Notes under the pieces: generated by a model | Told to the model about the DNA's origin: nothing | Seen by the model: only the letters and a program-made list of their open reading frames with translations | The model's database searches: none | From: a virus | Reading direction: 5' to 3' (one strand) | DNA: 46,386 bases | Virus record (IMG/VR): IMGVR_UViG_3300035698_024756 | Span: 1-46,386 of that record | Position numbers and translations under genes: made by a program | In this document: piece by piece, positions 14,714 through 22,024 of the stretch | How the letters are laid out: every line of letters starts with the position of its first letter | How positions within the stretch are numbered: position 1 is the first letter of the stretch

Positions 14714-14894
14714 CTATTTTTTTTGGTTTGGCGAATGTCCTATAAATCATAAAGCCACTCTTTTGCATTTTATGGTGCAATTGAATGGCCAGTAGTTCCA
14801 TATCTTTAATGGATAGATGGATACCCCGAAAATCAGGATCCAATGATGTCGTACACAATGCTTCAAATATTAATTCTTCAGCTGAGTTCAACAT
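14667..14894 (-). CDS. Hypothetical protein, 75 residues
   Basis: Starts MLNSAEELIFEALCTTS inside the end of the previous gene, in another frame. The first 60 residues look like a compact helical protein; the 3' end overlaps the next gene by 47 bases, which is long for this genome, so a shorter true end cannot be assumed but a spurious call is possible. Confidence 0.5.
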   Translation of the reverse strand: MLNSAEELIFEALCTTSLDPDFRGIHLSIKDMELLAIQLHHKMQKSGFMIYRTFAKPKKIDEENTNIHLRICQGS

Positions 14895-15066
14895 CGAGGG
14901 CTTGGATTAGAAGTTCGGTTCGTTCGATCTTTTGTTTGAGAAGTGGGATATCTGTGGCAGGAGTTTCGGGCTTGGCCAGATAGCATTTGATCTTGGCTAT
15001 ATAATATAGGTATGCTTCCTTGGTGAGAAGCAGGTCTGGATTTCCCATCATGCTAAATGTTTTCAT
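14878..15066 (-). CDS. Hypothetical protein, 62 residues
   Basis: Short helical protein with a possible coiled coil near its C-terminus (LLKQKIERTELLIQAL). The start at 15066 overlaps the end of the upstream gene by 14 bases. It lies in the operon leading to the helicase gene. Confidence 0.55.
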   Translation of the reverse strand: MKTFSMMGNPDLLLTKEAYLYYIAKIKCYLAKPETPATDIPLLKQKIERTELLIQALDVELS

Positions 15067-15316
15067 ATTCAAGCACTTTTTTAATTCGTTCCTTTTGAAT
15101 TGATCTTAGTCTTATTTGTTCTTCAACGAAACGAATTGCTTCTTCGATGATCAAATCATTGTGTTTATCGGGATTGTTAGGATCTAGTACCCGATATATA
15201 TATGAGATGCCATATAGTCTATTATGCTTTTTTTTGATTCTTGATTGAATTGTCTGAGCGTAGCCTAATGGTAATGACCTACGGAGGTTTATGGAAAGAG
15301 ATTTTTCAATTTTCAT
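15053..15316 (-). CDS. Small putative DNA-binding protein, paralogue of 15981-16244
   Basis: 87 residues from the ATG at 15316; a longer frame to 15376 exists, but this start makes it exactly the length of its paralogue. The two proteins share LR-LP-GY--T---R at residues 10-30, a YI--VL recognition-like segment in the middle and a helical end beginning A--F/Y-E. This is the pattern of small Bacteroidota phage regulators. The basic character suggests DNA binding. It is part of the left-going early operon behind the antirepressor. Confidence 0.65.
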   Translation of the reverse strand: MKIEKSLSINLRRSLPLGYAQTIQSRIKKKHNRLYGISYIYRVLDPNNPDKHNDLIIEEAIRFVEEQIRLRSIQKERIKKVLEYENI

Positions 15317-15400
15317 AAATAGATAGTCTAAAAAGTTAAGATTTGATCTTTGTTGCCTAAGAAATGGTTTGTTCAATTATATTTAACTGAGCAAGACAGC

Positions 15401-15949
15401 CTAGTCTATAATCCCGACGCTTGTAAACAGGTCCTGGGCTTCTTTGAGCTGCTGCTCATCATTACGCTTCAATGAGATTCCAATTCGGGCTTCATGGGCT
15501 TGGAGGGATTGCCAGCGCTTGAAGGATATGCCTTCAGCAAGCTCTCTCTCCAATTGTTTTCGTTCAGCCTGGACTTGGGCTTTTTCACGGAAGAGATTCT
15601 TGCGGGAAGTGATGGTACCATGAAAGAAGTTGAAGAGGAGCTGGTAGCACTCTCTTTTATATTCGAGTAATTCAGGAGAATCACTTTTAATGGAAAAGAG
15701 CCAGCCATAGACAAACATTTCCGGGAGGCAGGACATGTTTCTTACCTGGTCACCCGGTACCTGCATTTGCTGTATAGCAAACGCAGGTCCTAAAATAGGA
15801 TCCTCTTTTACGTTTTGAAATTGCCTGTTATAATTGACATTAATTGCCTCACATACAGGCTTTATGGCAATCCAGTAGGTGCCATTTTTAGAGAGAAAAA
15901 GCAAGTTTTTGCCTTTGAACTCCAAAAAATTTACAATTCGCTTATTCAT
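15401..15949 (-). CDS. Phage antirepressor (P22 Ant N-terminal domain type)
   Basis: 182 residues. Residues 1-115 match the antirepressor N-terminal domain: an early FKGKNLLFL strand, WIAIKPVCEAINVNYNRQ, then a conserved LPEMFVYGWLF block. The rest is a charged coiled coil (about 120-160). Antirepressors of this type interfere with the prophage repressor to trigger lytic growth. It is the second gene on the leftward side of the divergent switch, facing the XRE-like repressor. Confidence 0.85.
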   Translation of the reverse strand: MNKRIVNFLEFKGKNLLFLSKNGTYWIAIKPVCEAINVNYNRQFQNVKEDPILGPAFAIQQMQVPGDQVRNMSCLPEMFVYGWLFSIKSDSPELLEYKRECYQLLFNFFHGTITSRKNLFREKAQVQAERKQLERELAEGISFKRWQSLQAHEARIGISLKRNDEQQLKEAQDLFTSVGIID

Positions 15950-15980
15950 AATAAGTTATAATTTAAGTGTGCAACGCAGG

Positions 15981-16244
15981 TTAATTGGCAAGTTCGAGAA
16001 TTCTTTCCTCCTTTTTGAGGCGATCCTTTTTAAGACATTCCAGATATAGCAAAGCTTCATCCATGATTGCTTCATTATAATTAGGATAGTTTTCATTCAG
16101 GACTTTATGGATATAAGGTTCTGAGAACTCAACACCTTTCGCCGCTAATCTGGTTTTTAAAACAGACCCATATCCATCCGGCAGGGTCTCGCGAAGGCGC
16201 TTAAGCACTTCTGGTCTGGGCTTCAATGATTTATTTTTCTTCAT
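15981..16244 (-). CDS. Small putative DNA-binding regulator, first gene left of the switch
   Basis: 87 residues, basic, paralogous to the gene at 15053-15316 (shared LRETLPDGYG, EPYIHKVLNE and terminal helix). It is the first gene read leftward from the divergent promoter region, the place of Cro in lambdoid phages. A Cro-like function is inferred from position and size; no helix-turn-helix was demonstrated beyond the pattern. Confidence 0.65.
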   Translation of the reverse strand: MKKNKSLKPRPEVLKRLRETLPDGYGSVLKTRLAAKGVEFSEPYIHKVLNENYPNYNEAIMDEALLYLECLKKDRLKKEERILELAN

Positions 16245-16258
16245 AGTGTATAAAAGGT

Positions 16259-16290
16259 ATTGAAAAAGGAAGTAAAAAAGATTATATTTG
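16259..16290 (+). promoter_or_regulatory. Bacteroidota-type promoter for the repressor gene
   Basis: A TATTG -33-like element (16258-16262) lies 20 bases before TATATTTG (16283-16290), a full match to the Bacteroidota -7 consensus TAnnTTTG. Transcription would start about 16297 and reach the XRE-like gene at 16386. Confidence 0.65.
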
Positions 16291-16305
16291 TAATGAAAAG
16301 AGAAA

Positions 16306-16333
16306 CAAATATAAGATGTCTTTCAGTGTAAAG
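16306..16333 (-). promoter_or_regulatory. Opposing promoter for the leftward early operon
   Basis: TATATTTG is found on the minus strand at 16313-16306. The -33 element is weaker (TTTA at about 16329-16332, spacing about 16). It would drive the regulator, antirepressor and replication genes. The two -7 boxes lie 15 bases apart and face away from each other in transcription, giving an overlapping divergent switch. Confidence 0.5.
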
Positions 16334-16337
16334 CATA

Positions 16338-16365
16338 TCTATTTTCATATGTCTATAAAAATAGA
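16338..16365. promoter_or_regulatory. Candidate repressor operator (TCTATTTT inverted repeat)
   Basis: TCTATTTT at 16338-16345 and AAAATAGA at 16358-16365 form a perfect 8-bp inverted repeat with a 12-base spacer. It lies between the divergent early promoter and the repressor start, so it is a plausible repressor-binding site. Confidence 0.5.
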
Positions 16366-16385
16366 AACATTCTAAATATATAAAG

Positions 16386-16739
16386 TTGAATTACAGTAAG
16401 ATAAAAAAAGAAATTAAAAGGCAGAAATATCTGATTAATGAATTTGTATCTGACAAAGTGGGAATGTCAGTCCAAGGATTTAATCAGGCACTTTCACGCG
16501 AAACACTAAAAGTGAGGGACCTAGAAATTATCTCAAGGGAACTTGGGATAGTAATGTCTTATTGGTGGGAGGAGGGAGATGAAACTAGCATAAGTGAACC
16601 GTATGGTGAACACAATATCACTTTGGGAGAGCGGAAAATATACCTGGATACGATCGCAAACTTACATCACCAGGTCAAAGAGTTGGAGGAGAAACTGGAT
16701 CAAAGAATCCATAGAAAGAGAGAAGGTACCTCAGGGTAA
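16386..16739 (+). CDS. XRE-like helix-turn-helix transcriptional regulator (putative prophage repressor)
   Basis: 117 residues. Residues 8-60 fit a helix-turn-helix of the XRE class (NEFVSDKVGMSVQGFNQALS, then LEIISRELG), and the C-terminus is a coiled coil (about 80-110) suited to dimerisation. No LexA-type protease domain is present, so induction would depend on the antirepressor. In the ORF as reported the start is ATG at 16386; the start and promoter at 16259-16290 agree. It is divergent from the leftward early genes, the arrangement of a lysogeny switch. Confidence 0.75.
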   Translation: MNYSKIKKEIKRQKYLINEFVSDKVGMSVQGFNQALSRETLKVRDLEIISRELGIVMSYWWEEGDETSISEPYGEHNITLGERKIYLDTIANLHHQVKELEEKLDQRIHRKREGTSG

Positions 16740-16810
16740 TATATAGGGCCCCTACCCCCCTAACAGTGAGGTAACATATTTAACGGAACAATAACTTAAA
16801 TCGTATTTAT

Positions 16811-17155
16811 ATGGCTACATATTTAAGCAATTTAAATTTCAGGAAGTATTTCATGCTGGGGTCTTTCTTAGAGCGCACTTATGATGTTGATTCATATCAT
16901 CAATTAAGAAATGAGGTAAATCAATTTGATTTTGAAAACGATAAACTTACACCTATTGAGTATCGCAAAAAGTTTATAGAACGATTTGGAGATCTCATAT
17001 TAAATCAGAGGCTTTTCCTTATAAATAAAAATATGACAACTATTAAGATTATTCTAATAGTGTTTTTGGTCATGGCTATAATAGGAATAATCCTAGGTAT
17101 TTTAGGATGGGTTGAGAGTCAAGCAACAATGGATAGTATAAAGTATCGTCTATAA
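16811..17155 (+). CDS. Hypothetical protein with one C-terminal membrane helix
   Basis: 114 residues. The first 75 are soluble and helical; a single strong transmembrane helix follows (about 77-98, with ILIVFLVMAIIGIILGILG), then a short tail. It is downstream of the repressor on the plus strand and may be expressed from the prophage. Such genes often act in superinfection exclusion, but there is no direct evidence here. Confidence 0.65.
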   Translation: MATYLSNLNFRKYFMLGSFLERTYDVDSYHQLRNEVNQFDFENDKLTPIEYRKKFIERFGDLILNQRLFLINKNMTTIKIILIVFLVMAIIGIILGILGWVESQATMDSIKYRL

Positions 17156-17536
17156 TAGGGTTTAATCGAAAATCCCGCAAAGTCAGAAATCTAGATATTT
17201 AGCAAACGAGACAATGATATATGAATTAATGAAAACCCAGGAATAAAGGAAATAACATTCGATTTCACTCAATCCTGGTTAAATTAATATAGAACTGAGA
17301 CAGGTAAAAAGCAAAACAGTTTTGAAACTTGCTTATTAATTTGTAACAACATATGAATCAATATGCTATAAATACGGGAGGGAGCCAGTAGTAAGGATTC
17401 TTCTTTGTTTTAGGAAAGCCCTTATTCATAAACACTTAATCTTTTTAATAATATTAATTATAGGACAAATTTAGAAAGTCGGTATATTGAGAATCAGGTG
17501 TTTATGAAATAAAAAGCATCGAGAAACAACACTAGC
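17156..17536. other. 381-bp AT-rich intergenic region with an 11-bp inverted repeat
   Basis: No gene was found. TTCATAAACAC (17425-17435) and its reverse complement GTGTTTATGAA (17498-17508) enclose an AT-rich 62-base stretch. It could be an operator, a hairpin in the mRNA of the following gene, or an element for an unknown site-specific event. Confidence 0.45.
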
Positions 17537-18121
17537 ATGAAACGGATCTGTATCAATTCAATGGAACTGCCCGATAAGACTTCGATTAGAACGAAGCAAA
17601 GGACTTATGGTATTTTCCTTGGAAATTCACAAAATTTTCATTTTAGGGATCGTAAAAAAGCACACAAATTCCTAGCCGATGTCAATTCAGAATTGAATCA
17701 AACCTTGGTGACAATGAACGAGATATATATCGATGTTTTTACTCATTATCGGCGATGCTGGTACTACTTCTCAGCAACGCAACGAAGGAAAAATTCAGAG
17801 GTAGAAATATTATCGGACTTTCGGGCCATTGATAAATGGTTTGAAATGATATGTCAACGATCTACCTGGGCGAATGGAAATTATTTCACAATCAAAAAAA
17901 CTCTTGATATCAATGTGTACTTGAATCGGATCATAAAGGAATTACAGATATTACAAAAAGAACGCAACAATTTCGCTGATATTAAGATTTTGAATGTGCT
18001 GAGTGACAGATTGGAATTTGAGAGATCTAAGATAAAAAATCTTGGAATGAAGGTGTATGATCAGATCATGAGTAAAAGTCCAATTGGAGGCGGCTCTGAG
18101 AGCCAAAAAAAAGGGGAATGA
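17537..18121 (+). CDS. Hypothetical protein, plus strand, 194 residues
   Basis: Basic protein starting MKRICINSMELPDKTSIR. The first 80 residues appear as a compact alpha/beta domain; residues 120-180 form a helical, coiled-coil-like segment. It has no motif I recognise. It is one of only three plus-strand genes, in the accessory position next to the repressor, and its 3' end meets the leftward late operon at a hairpin that could stop both. A prophage-expressed accessory function is plausible. Confidence 0.65.
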   Translation: MKRICINSMELPDKTSIRTKQRTYGIFLGNSQNFHFRDRKKAHKFLADVNSELNQTLVTMNEIYIDVFTHYRRCWYYFSATQRRKNSEVEILSDFRAIDKWFEMICQRSTWANGNYFTIKKTLDINVYLNRIIKELQILQKERNNFADIKILNVLSDRLEFERSKIKNLGMKVYDQIMSKSPIGGGSESQKKGE

Positions 18122-18141
18122 CTCATGACTCCACTCCCCTT
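18105..18141 (-). terminator. Terminator of the late tail operon
   Basis: The minus-strand stem AAGGGGA pairs with TCCCCTT and is followed by a run of T; a short ATGA/TCAT pairing lies inside the 17-base loop. It lies 20 bases after the stop of the last tail-side gene (18161) and overlaps the end of the converging plus-strand gene. Confidence 0.75.
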
Positions 18142-18160
18142 CTGCTATGGAACACTTTTA

Positions 18161-19135
18161 CTATGAAATCATCTCACCAAGCAAGTCTATTTGAATACCG
18201 GAAAAATCTTCCGGAATCACTTCAAAGGGAATTGGCATTAAATGAATCTCTGATTTAAGGGTAAGAAACCTTTCATATTTGGAAGTAACCTCCTGCATGC
18301 TGTCTGTAAGAATCTTCATTGGTTTATCGAAACCACTCCCCTGTTGTATTGAAAAATCAAATGAATTACCATTAGGGATCATAACCGGAACGCCATGGGG
18401 CGTTTTGTCAGAATATTCTTCACACAATTTGATTCGAGCATCTTCATAATTCTCATTGAAATCAATAACTATTTTTGAGAGTTGAAGTTCTTGATAATAG
18501 AAATACAGGATCCGCAGGTTCTCAAGCATGGCAAGGAGAAAATCACGGGAGACAACATTTGCAAAAGCACTAAGAAATTTAGTCGGGAAATTAAGAAGAA
18601 TATCATGGGTGTGTGTTAATCCAACAAGCTTTCCAATTTTCTTTTCTTTTATCAGAGGTAGAATGACAAAAGCATTACCAACCGATATATCATCAGGGAG
18701 TAACTCTATGTCAATTGTGAAAGCTTCGATAGAAATATTTTGTTTCAGCAGATCCCTGTATTCGATCATTTGTTTCTCTCTCTCGGAAATGGCTTTGGAG
18801 AATTTTTTCTTCAAGCCATTGTGTTTGCCAATGAAATTTATAGAATGTTCCGGAATGATCTTAATATAAAGCTCTCCATTGTACATATCATAGAGAGGTT
18901 CACCATTTTCTGTTTTCTCAGCAAATGGAGCCGCAAGTGCCTCTTTTGCCAAGTAATATTCTTGGTAAGAAGGTTTCATGCTGGCGGCATCCTCAAGGGA
19001 TTCAACCAGGGGATCGATAGATCTCAAAGTACGGGAAACAGCATAGCCAAATTTGGCTCCTTTGAGATGTTTAACGGCTTGCAATTCCCGATTAAACTGA
19101 ATTAATTCATTGTTTGTGAGTGTGATTTTGTCCAT
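18161..19135 (-). CDS. Hypothetical protein at the end of the tail operon
   Basis: 324 residues. The N-terminal half (starts MDKITLTNNELIQFNRELQAV) with a conserved NGE motif and a final LLP segment recalls the DUF1617 family of phage proteins; this is a weak match judged by eye. The C-terminal half is mixed alpha/beta and unrecognised. Located after the adhesin genes and before the terminator, so it is probably late-expressed. Confidence 0.6.
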   Translation of the reverse strand: MDKITLTNNELIQFNRELQAVKHLKGAKFGYAVSRTLRSIDPLVESLEDAASMKPSYQEYYLAKEALAAPFAEKTENGEPLYDMYNGELYIKIIPEHSINFIGKHNGLKKKFSKAISEREKQMIEYRDLLKQNISIEAFTIDIELLPDDISVGNAFVILPLIKEKKIGKLVGLTHTHDILLNFPTKFLSAFANVVSRDFLLAMLENLRILYFYYQELQLSKIVIDFNENYEDARIKLCEEYSDKTPHGVPVMIPNGNSFDFSIQQGSGFDKPMKILTDSMQEVTSKYERFLTLKSEIHLMPIPFEVIPEDFSGIQIDLLGEMIS

Positions 19136-19159
19136 GTGATAGATGTTTTAAGATTTATT

Positions 19160-19900
19160 TTAAGGTACTAATTGCCAGAGTGCAGGAACGTTTGGTGGGA
19201 TCCATGCAGCGTTTGAGGTATGTGCCTGAATACATTTATAAGTTAATCCATTGGGTTCATAAATGGTTTCTTCATCAATTGCATAAGCGACAGGATAAGT
19301 CCAAAATACAGTTTGTCCAGGCAAAAGATTCCATAAACTGGGGGTGGAAGGTGGTTCCCATCCAGTTTGGGTCTGATGAGATTGGATGCAAGAATACATC
19401 AAGTCATTATAGGCTCTAATCCAATTCAACTCAATGGCTTCACCAGCGATCCAACAGAGACTAAACCCAAAACGAATTATTGAGAATAAAGCAGGAATAA
19501 TGCGTGGATTGTGTTCAGTTCTATTGTGGGCTTGAACTACTTCAACAATGATTTCACCGGATTCATCTGTGAATTTCCATGCTGATCCTAATTCTAGAGG
19601 CGTACCTATTTCCGGTAGGTCATAGAAATCCCACAAACCGGTTGTTGGAACAACATAAGCAGAAGGATGGTTTTGAGGTGGAATGAACCCATTCAGTACT
19701 GGATCATAGGTGAAGCCAACTCCTGCATAGTTTAATCTTAATGGCGTACTTCCCCCAATGTGAACTCCACCACACGTATAATAGTCTGTTTCTATAAAAC
19801 TCGAAGGATCACCTGCCGCACCGCTATTGATAAAATTCTGATCTGCTACAATAACCTGCAATACAGTATTGACTTCATCTATTTCTGCAAAATATGCCAT
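19160..19900 (-). CDS. Tail adhesin with two carbohydrate-binding (CBM5/12-like) modules
   Basis: 246 residues. The N-terminus (MAYFAEIDEVNTVLQVIVAD) matches a short motif at the start of many phage structural proteins. The C-terminal part has two copies of a chitin/cellulose-binding-like module: residues 165-193 (YSCIQSHQT...WEPPSTPSLW) and 224-246 (YKCIQAHTS...WIPPNVPALW). It is the last of the fibre and adhesin genes and probably contacts host surface sugar. The start overlaps the upstream stop as TAATG. Confidence 0.75.
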   Translation of the reverse strand: MAYFAEIDEVNTVLQVIVADQNFINSGAAGDPSSFIETDYYTCGGVHIGGSTPLRLNYAGVGFTYDPVLNGFIPPQNHPSAYVVPTTGLWDFYDLPEIGTPLELGSAWKFTDESGEIIVEVVQAHNRTEHNPRIIPALFSIIRFGFSLCWIAGEAIELNWIRAYNDLMYSCIQSHQTQTGWEPPSTPSLWNLLPGQTVFWTYPVAYAIDEETIYEPNGLTYKCIQAHTSNAAWIPPNVPALWQLVP

Positions 19901-20772
19901 TATTGATATTGATATCTTACTATAACTACTCCGGCATTTCCATTGGCACTATTGATCCCAAATGTTCCACCTTTACCATAAGTTCCAAGACCTGGATCAC
20001 CAGCATTTCTATATACTGGGCTATCATGGTAACAATCTCCTCCTCCTCCTCCTGCATAGTAAACAGAACTTCCAGTTATTGAATTAGCAATGCCAACCCC
20101 TCCATTGCCACCTTTATCTGTACATGCCGGCTGTAGACCTACTGCACCGGCACCTCCACCACCACCAGCCAAATAATTTCTATCACAATAGGGTCTACTC
20201 GATCCACCAGCATATCCCTGTCCGGATGGAGATGCGGCACCGCCTGTATTAGTTTCACTATATTCAGCACCTCCGCCTCCACCACTTCCTCCTGGAAGCC
20301 CATTTGTTGCGTTATTCCAAGCAAGGCATTGTCCGCCACCACCACCGCCAGCGGATGTAATTGAACCGAAAGTACTGCCTGTTCCAGTTGTATTGTCTGT
20401 TGCACCGGCACCAATAGTAACTGTGACATTCGATGAAACAGCGTAAGAAGCACTTGTCCTGTATCCACCAGCACCACCACCACCACCAAATGAACCACCA
20501 CCACCACCACCGGCAACGACAAGCAATTCAACATTACCAGCATTTAAGACAGTTAAAGTTCCCGATGATGAAAATGTATGAATGCGGTAATCGCCATCAT
20601 AGGTAATAGTACCACCAGTACAGTTAACAAAAGTTTCGGCTGTATAGAACTGCTTCCATACATCCCCAATATTAATCCAACCAGCGGCAACATTTTTCCA
20701 TGAATCTGCAATATTAATTTTCATTGCAGCCATGTTTTTCCATGTATCAGTAATATTTATTTTTACTGCCAT
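19900..20772 (-). CDS. Glycine-rich tail tip adhesin
   Basis: 290 residues. Three tandem copies of a K(W)INI-D-WK motif of about 15 residues open the protein (residues 3-44); then a beta-type segment leads to a Gly-rich domain (about 85-275) with many runs of five or six Gly. This composition is that of the polyglycine-helix adhesins, such as the gp38-type tip of phage S16 and the Gly_rich_2 family. It is likely a receptor-binding tip. It ends with a conserved VVIVRYQY strand, typical of the Gly_rich domain end. Confidence 0.82.
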   Translation of the reverse strand: MAVKINITDTWKNMAAMKINIADSWKNVAAGWINIGDVWKQFYTAETFVNCTGGTITYDGDYRIHTFSSSGTLTVLNAGNVELLVVAGGGGGGSFGGGGGAGGYRTSASYAVSSNVTVTIGAGATDNTTGTGSTFGSITSAGGGGGGQCLAWNNATNGLPGGSGGGGGAEYSETNTGGAASPSGQGYAGGSSRPYCDRNYLAGGGGGAGAVGLQPACTDKGGNGGVGIANSITGSSVYYAGGGGGDCYHDSPVYRNAGDPGLGTYGKGGTFGINSANGNAGVVIVRYQYQ

Positions 20773-22014
20773 CTATGCTGTATATTGAATATATATAGTT
20801 CCGATGGTTGTATCAGTTGCAGTTGGCGGTGTAGCCGATGTTCCATAACACACATTTATGATCTCATCAGTAGCGGCAGTTCCATGATCGGCAGCAACAC
20901 AACCACTTGCTAATGATGTATGAGAGTGTGATGCTGTTGCATAGGATCCAGCAACTTGATTTCTTGCATCTCTTGTAGTTGGTGCAGGGTGAGTAGTTGT
21001 ATGAGCTGAACCCAGATATCCGGCTGAAGCGTGGTTGCCCCAACCGTGTGCGGTATTCCAATTGGTACTTGATCCGCTATCTCCTGTTGTTAGAACTCCG
21101 GCAGCAGTAAGTGTCATTCTATCAGCAGCACTTGCAAGCCATCGTAATTCAGTACCGGTAACATAATTAAGCCAAAAAATAGAAGTGTTTGCTAATGAAA
21201 GACCGGCATTTGTTGTACCCTTGATTGCCTGACCAAAAACACTTGCAAGGTAATTAGCAGGAACAGTTGTACCAACACCAACTAATCCGGAATTAACAAT
21301 CAAACCAACGGTACCAGTACCGGAAACATCAAACCATCCCCCTGTTGCACCACCAATACCCATTACACCAACACCAGTAGAACCGGATGCGACGCCTTTT
21401 ATACCATAACCTATATCTGCTGTTGCTAATCCATAAACACCAATTGTATTTGAATAATTCGTTTCTCCATAAATACCATGTCGGGCAACAGAATTGCCAA
21501 CAACTGAAAGTCTTGCACTTTCTGTTTCTGTTCCAATACAAACTCTATTGGTTGTTGTTGTTCGCATGGTTTCAAGCAAGGATGATCCTGTCCAATTGAA
21601 AAACTTTAAGGCATAGGTATCTTCATTAATCCTTGCTCTGCCACCTCCCCAATCAAGATTGTTTCCTGATGTGATTTGAATATGACCATGAACCTTTACT
21701 ATATATCCGGATTCAACTGCACCACCAATGCCTATTTTGGCACTATCATCTTGAATGACAGAATTTCCTAATGTAACGGATCCGCCGGTTCCTATGAATC
21801 TTGAAACAAACCCACCCGTACCGGATCCTTTAATTGTACCTACACCACATTGAATCCAGCCAGATCCATTATAATAGTATAGAGAATGAAATGCAGTCGA
21901 ATGAAAGATTTGCCCCTCAACCGGACTGGTTGGAAAACTTCCAAGGGGATGAACCACGGCATTAAGTAATGAATTCTGTTGAAGGTCAATAGAAGAATGA
22001 AATGGTTTTGACAT
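20773..22014 (-). CDS. Tail fibre protein
   Basis: 413 residues. The first 50 residues are paralogous to the next upstream fibre (MSKPF...IDL--N-L-NAV----G--P--P--GQ), so both probably attach to the same tail site. The rest is Gly/Thr/Ser/Val-rich beta material (GIGGA, GVGTT, GLYG-type repeats), typical of trimeric fibres, followed by a His-rich segment (HTTTHP, SHSHTS). It may be an alternative or accessory fibre. Confidence 0.8.
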   Translation of the reverse strand: MSKPFHSSIDLQQNSLLNAVVHPLGSFPTSPVEGQIFHSTAFHSLYYYNGSGWIQCGVGTIKGSGTGGFVSRFIGTGGSVTLGNSVIQDDSAKIGIGGAVESGYIVKVHGHIQITSGNNLDWGGGRARINEDTYALKFFNWTGSSLLETMRTTTTNRVCIGTETESARLSVVGNSVARHGIYGETNYSNTIGVYGLATADIGYGIKGVASGSTGVGVMGIGGATGGWFDVSGTGTVGLIVNSGLVGVGTTVPANYLASVFGQAIKGTTNAGLSLANTSIFWLNYVTGTELRWLASAADRMTLTAAGVLTTGDSGSSTNWNTAHGWGNHASAGYLGSAHTTTHPAPTTRDARNQVAGSYATASHSHTSLASGCVAADHGTAATDEIINVCYGTSATPPTATDTTIGTIYIQYTA

Positions 22015-22024
22015 AACTTAAGGT

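Noticed and set aside
15240-15280. tRNA D-arm-like sequence (AGCCTAATGGTA)
   Set aside because: It lies in a coding frame and no acceptor stem, anticodon arm or T-arm could be drawn.
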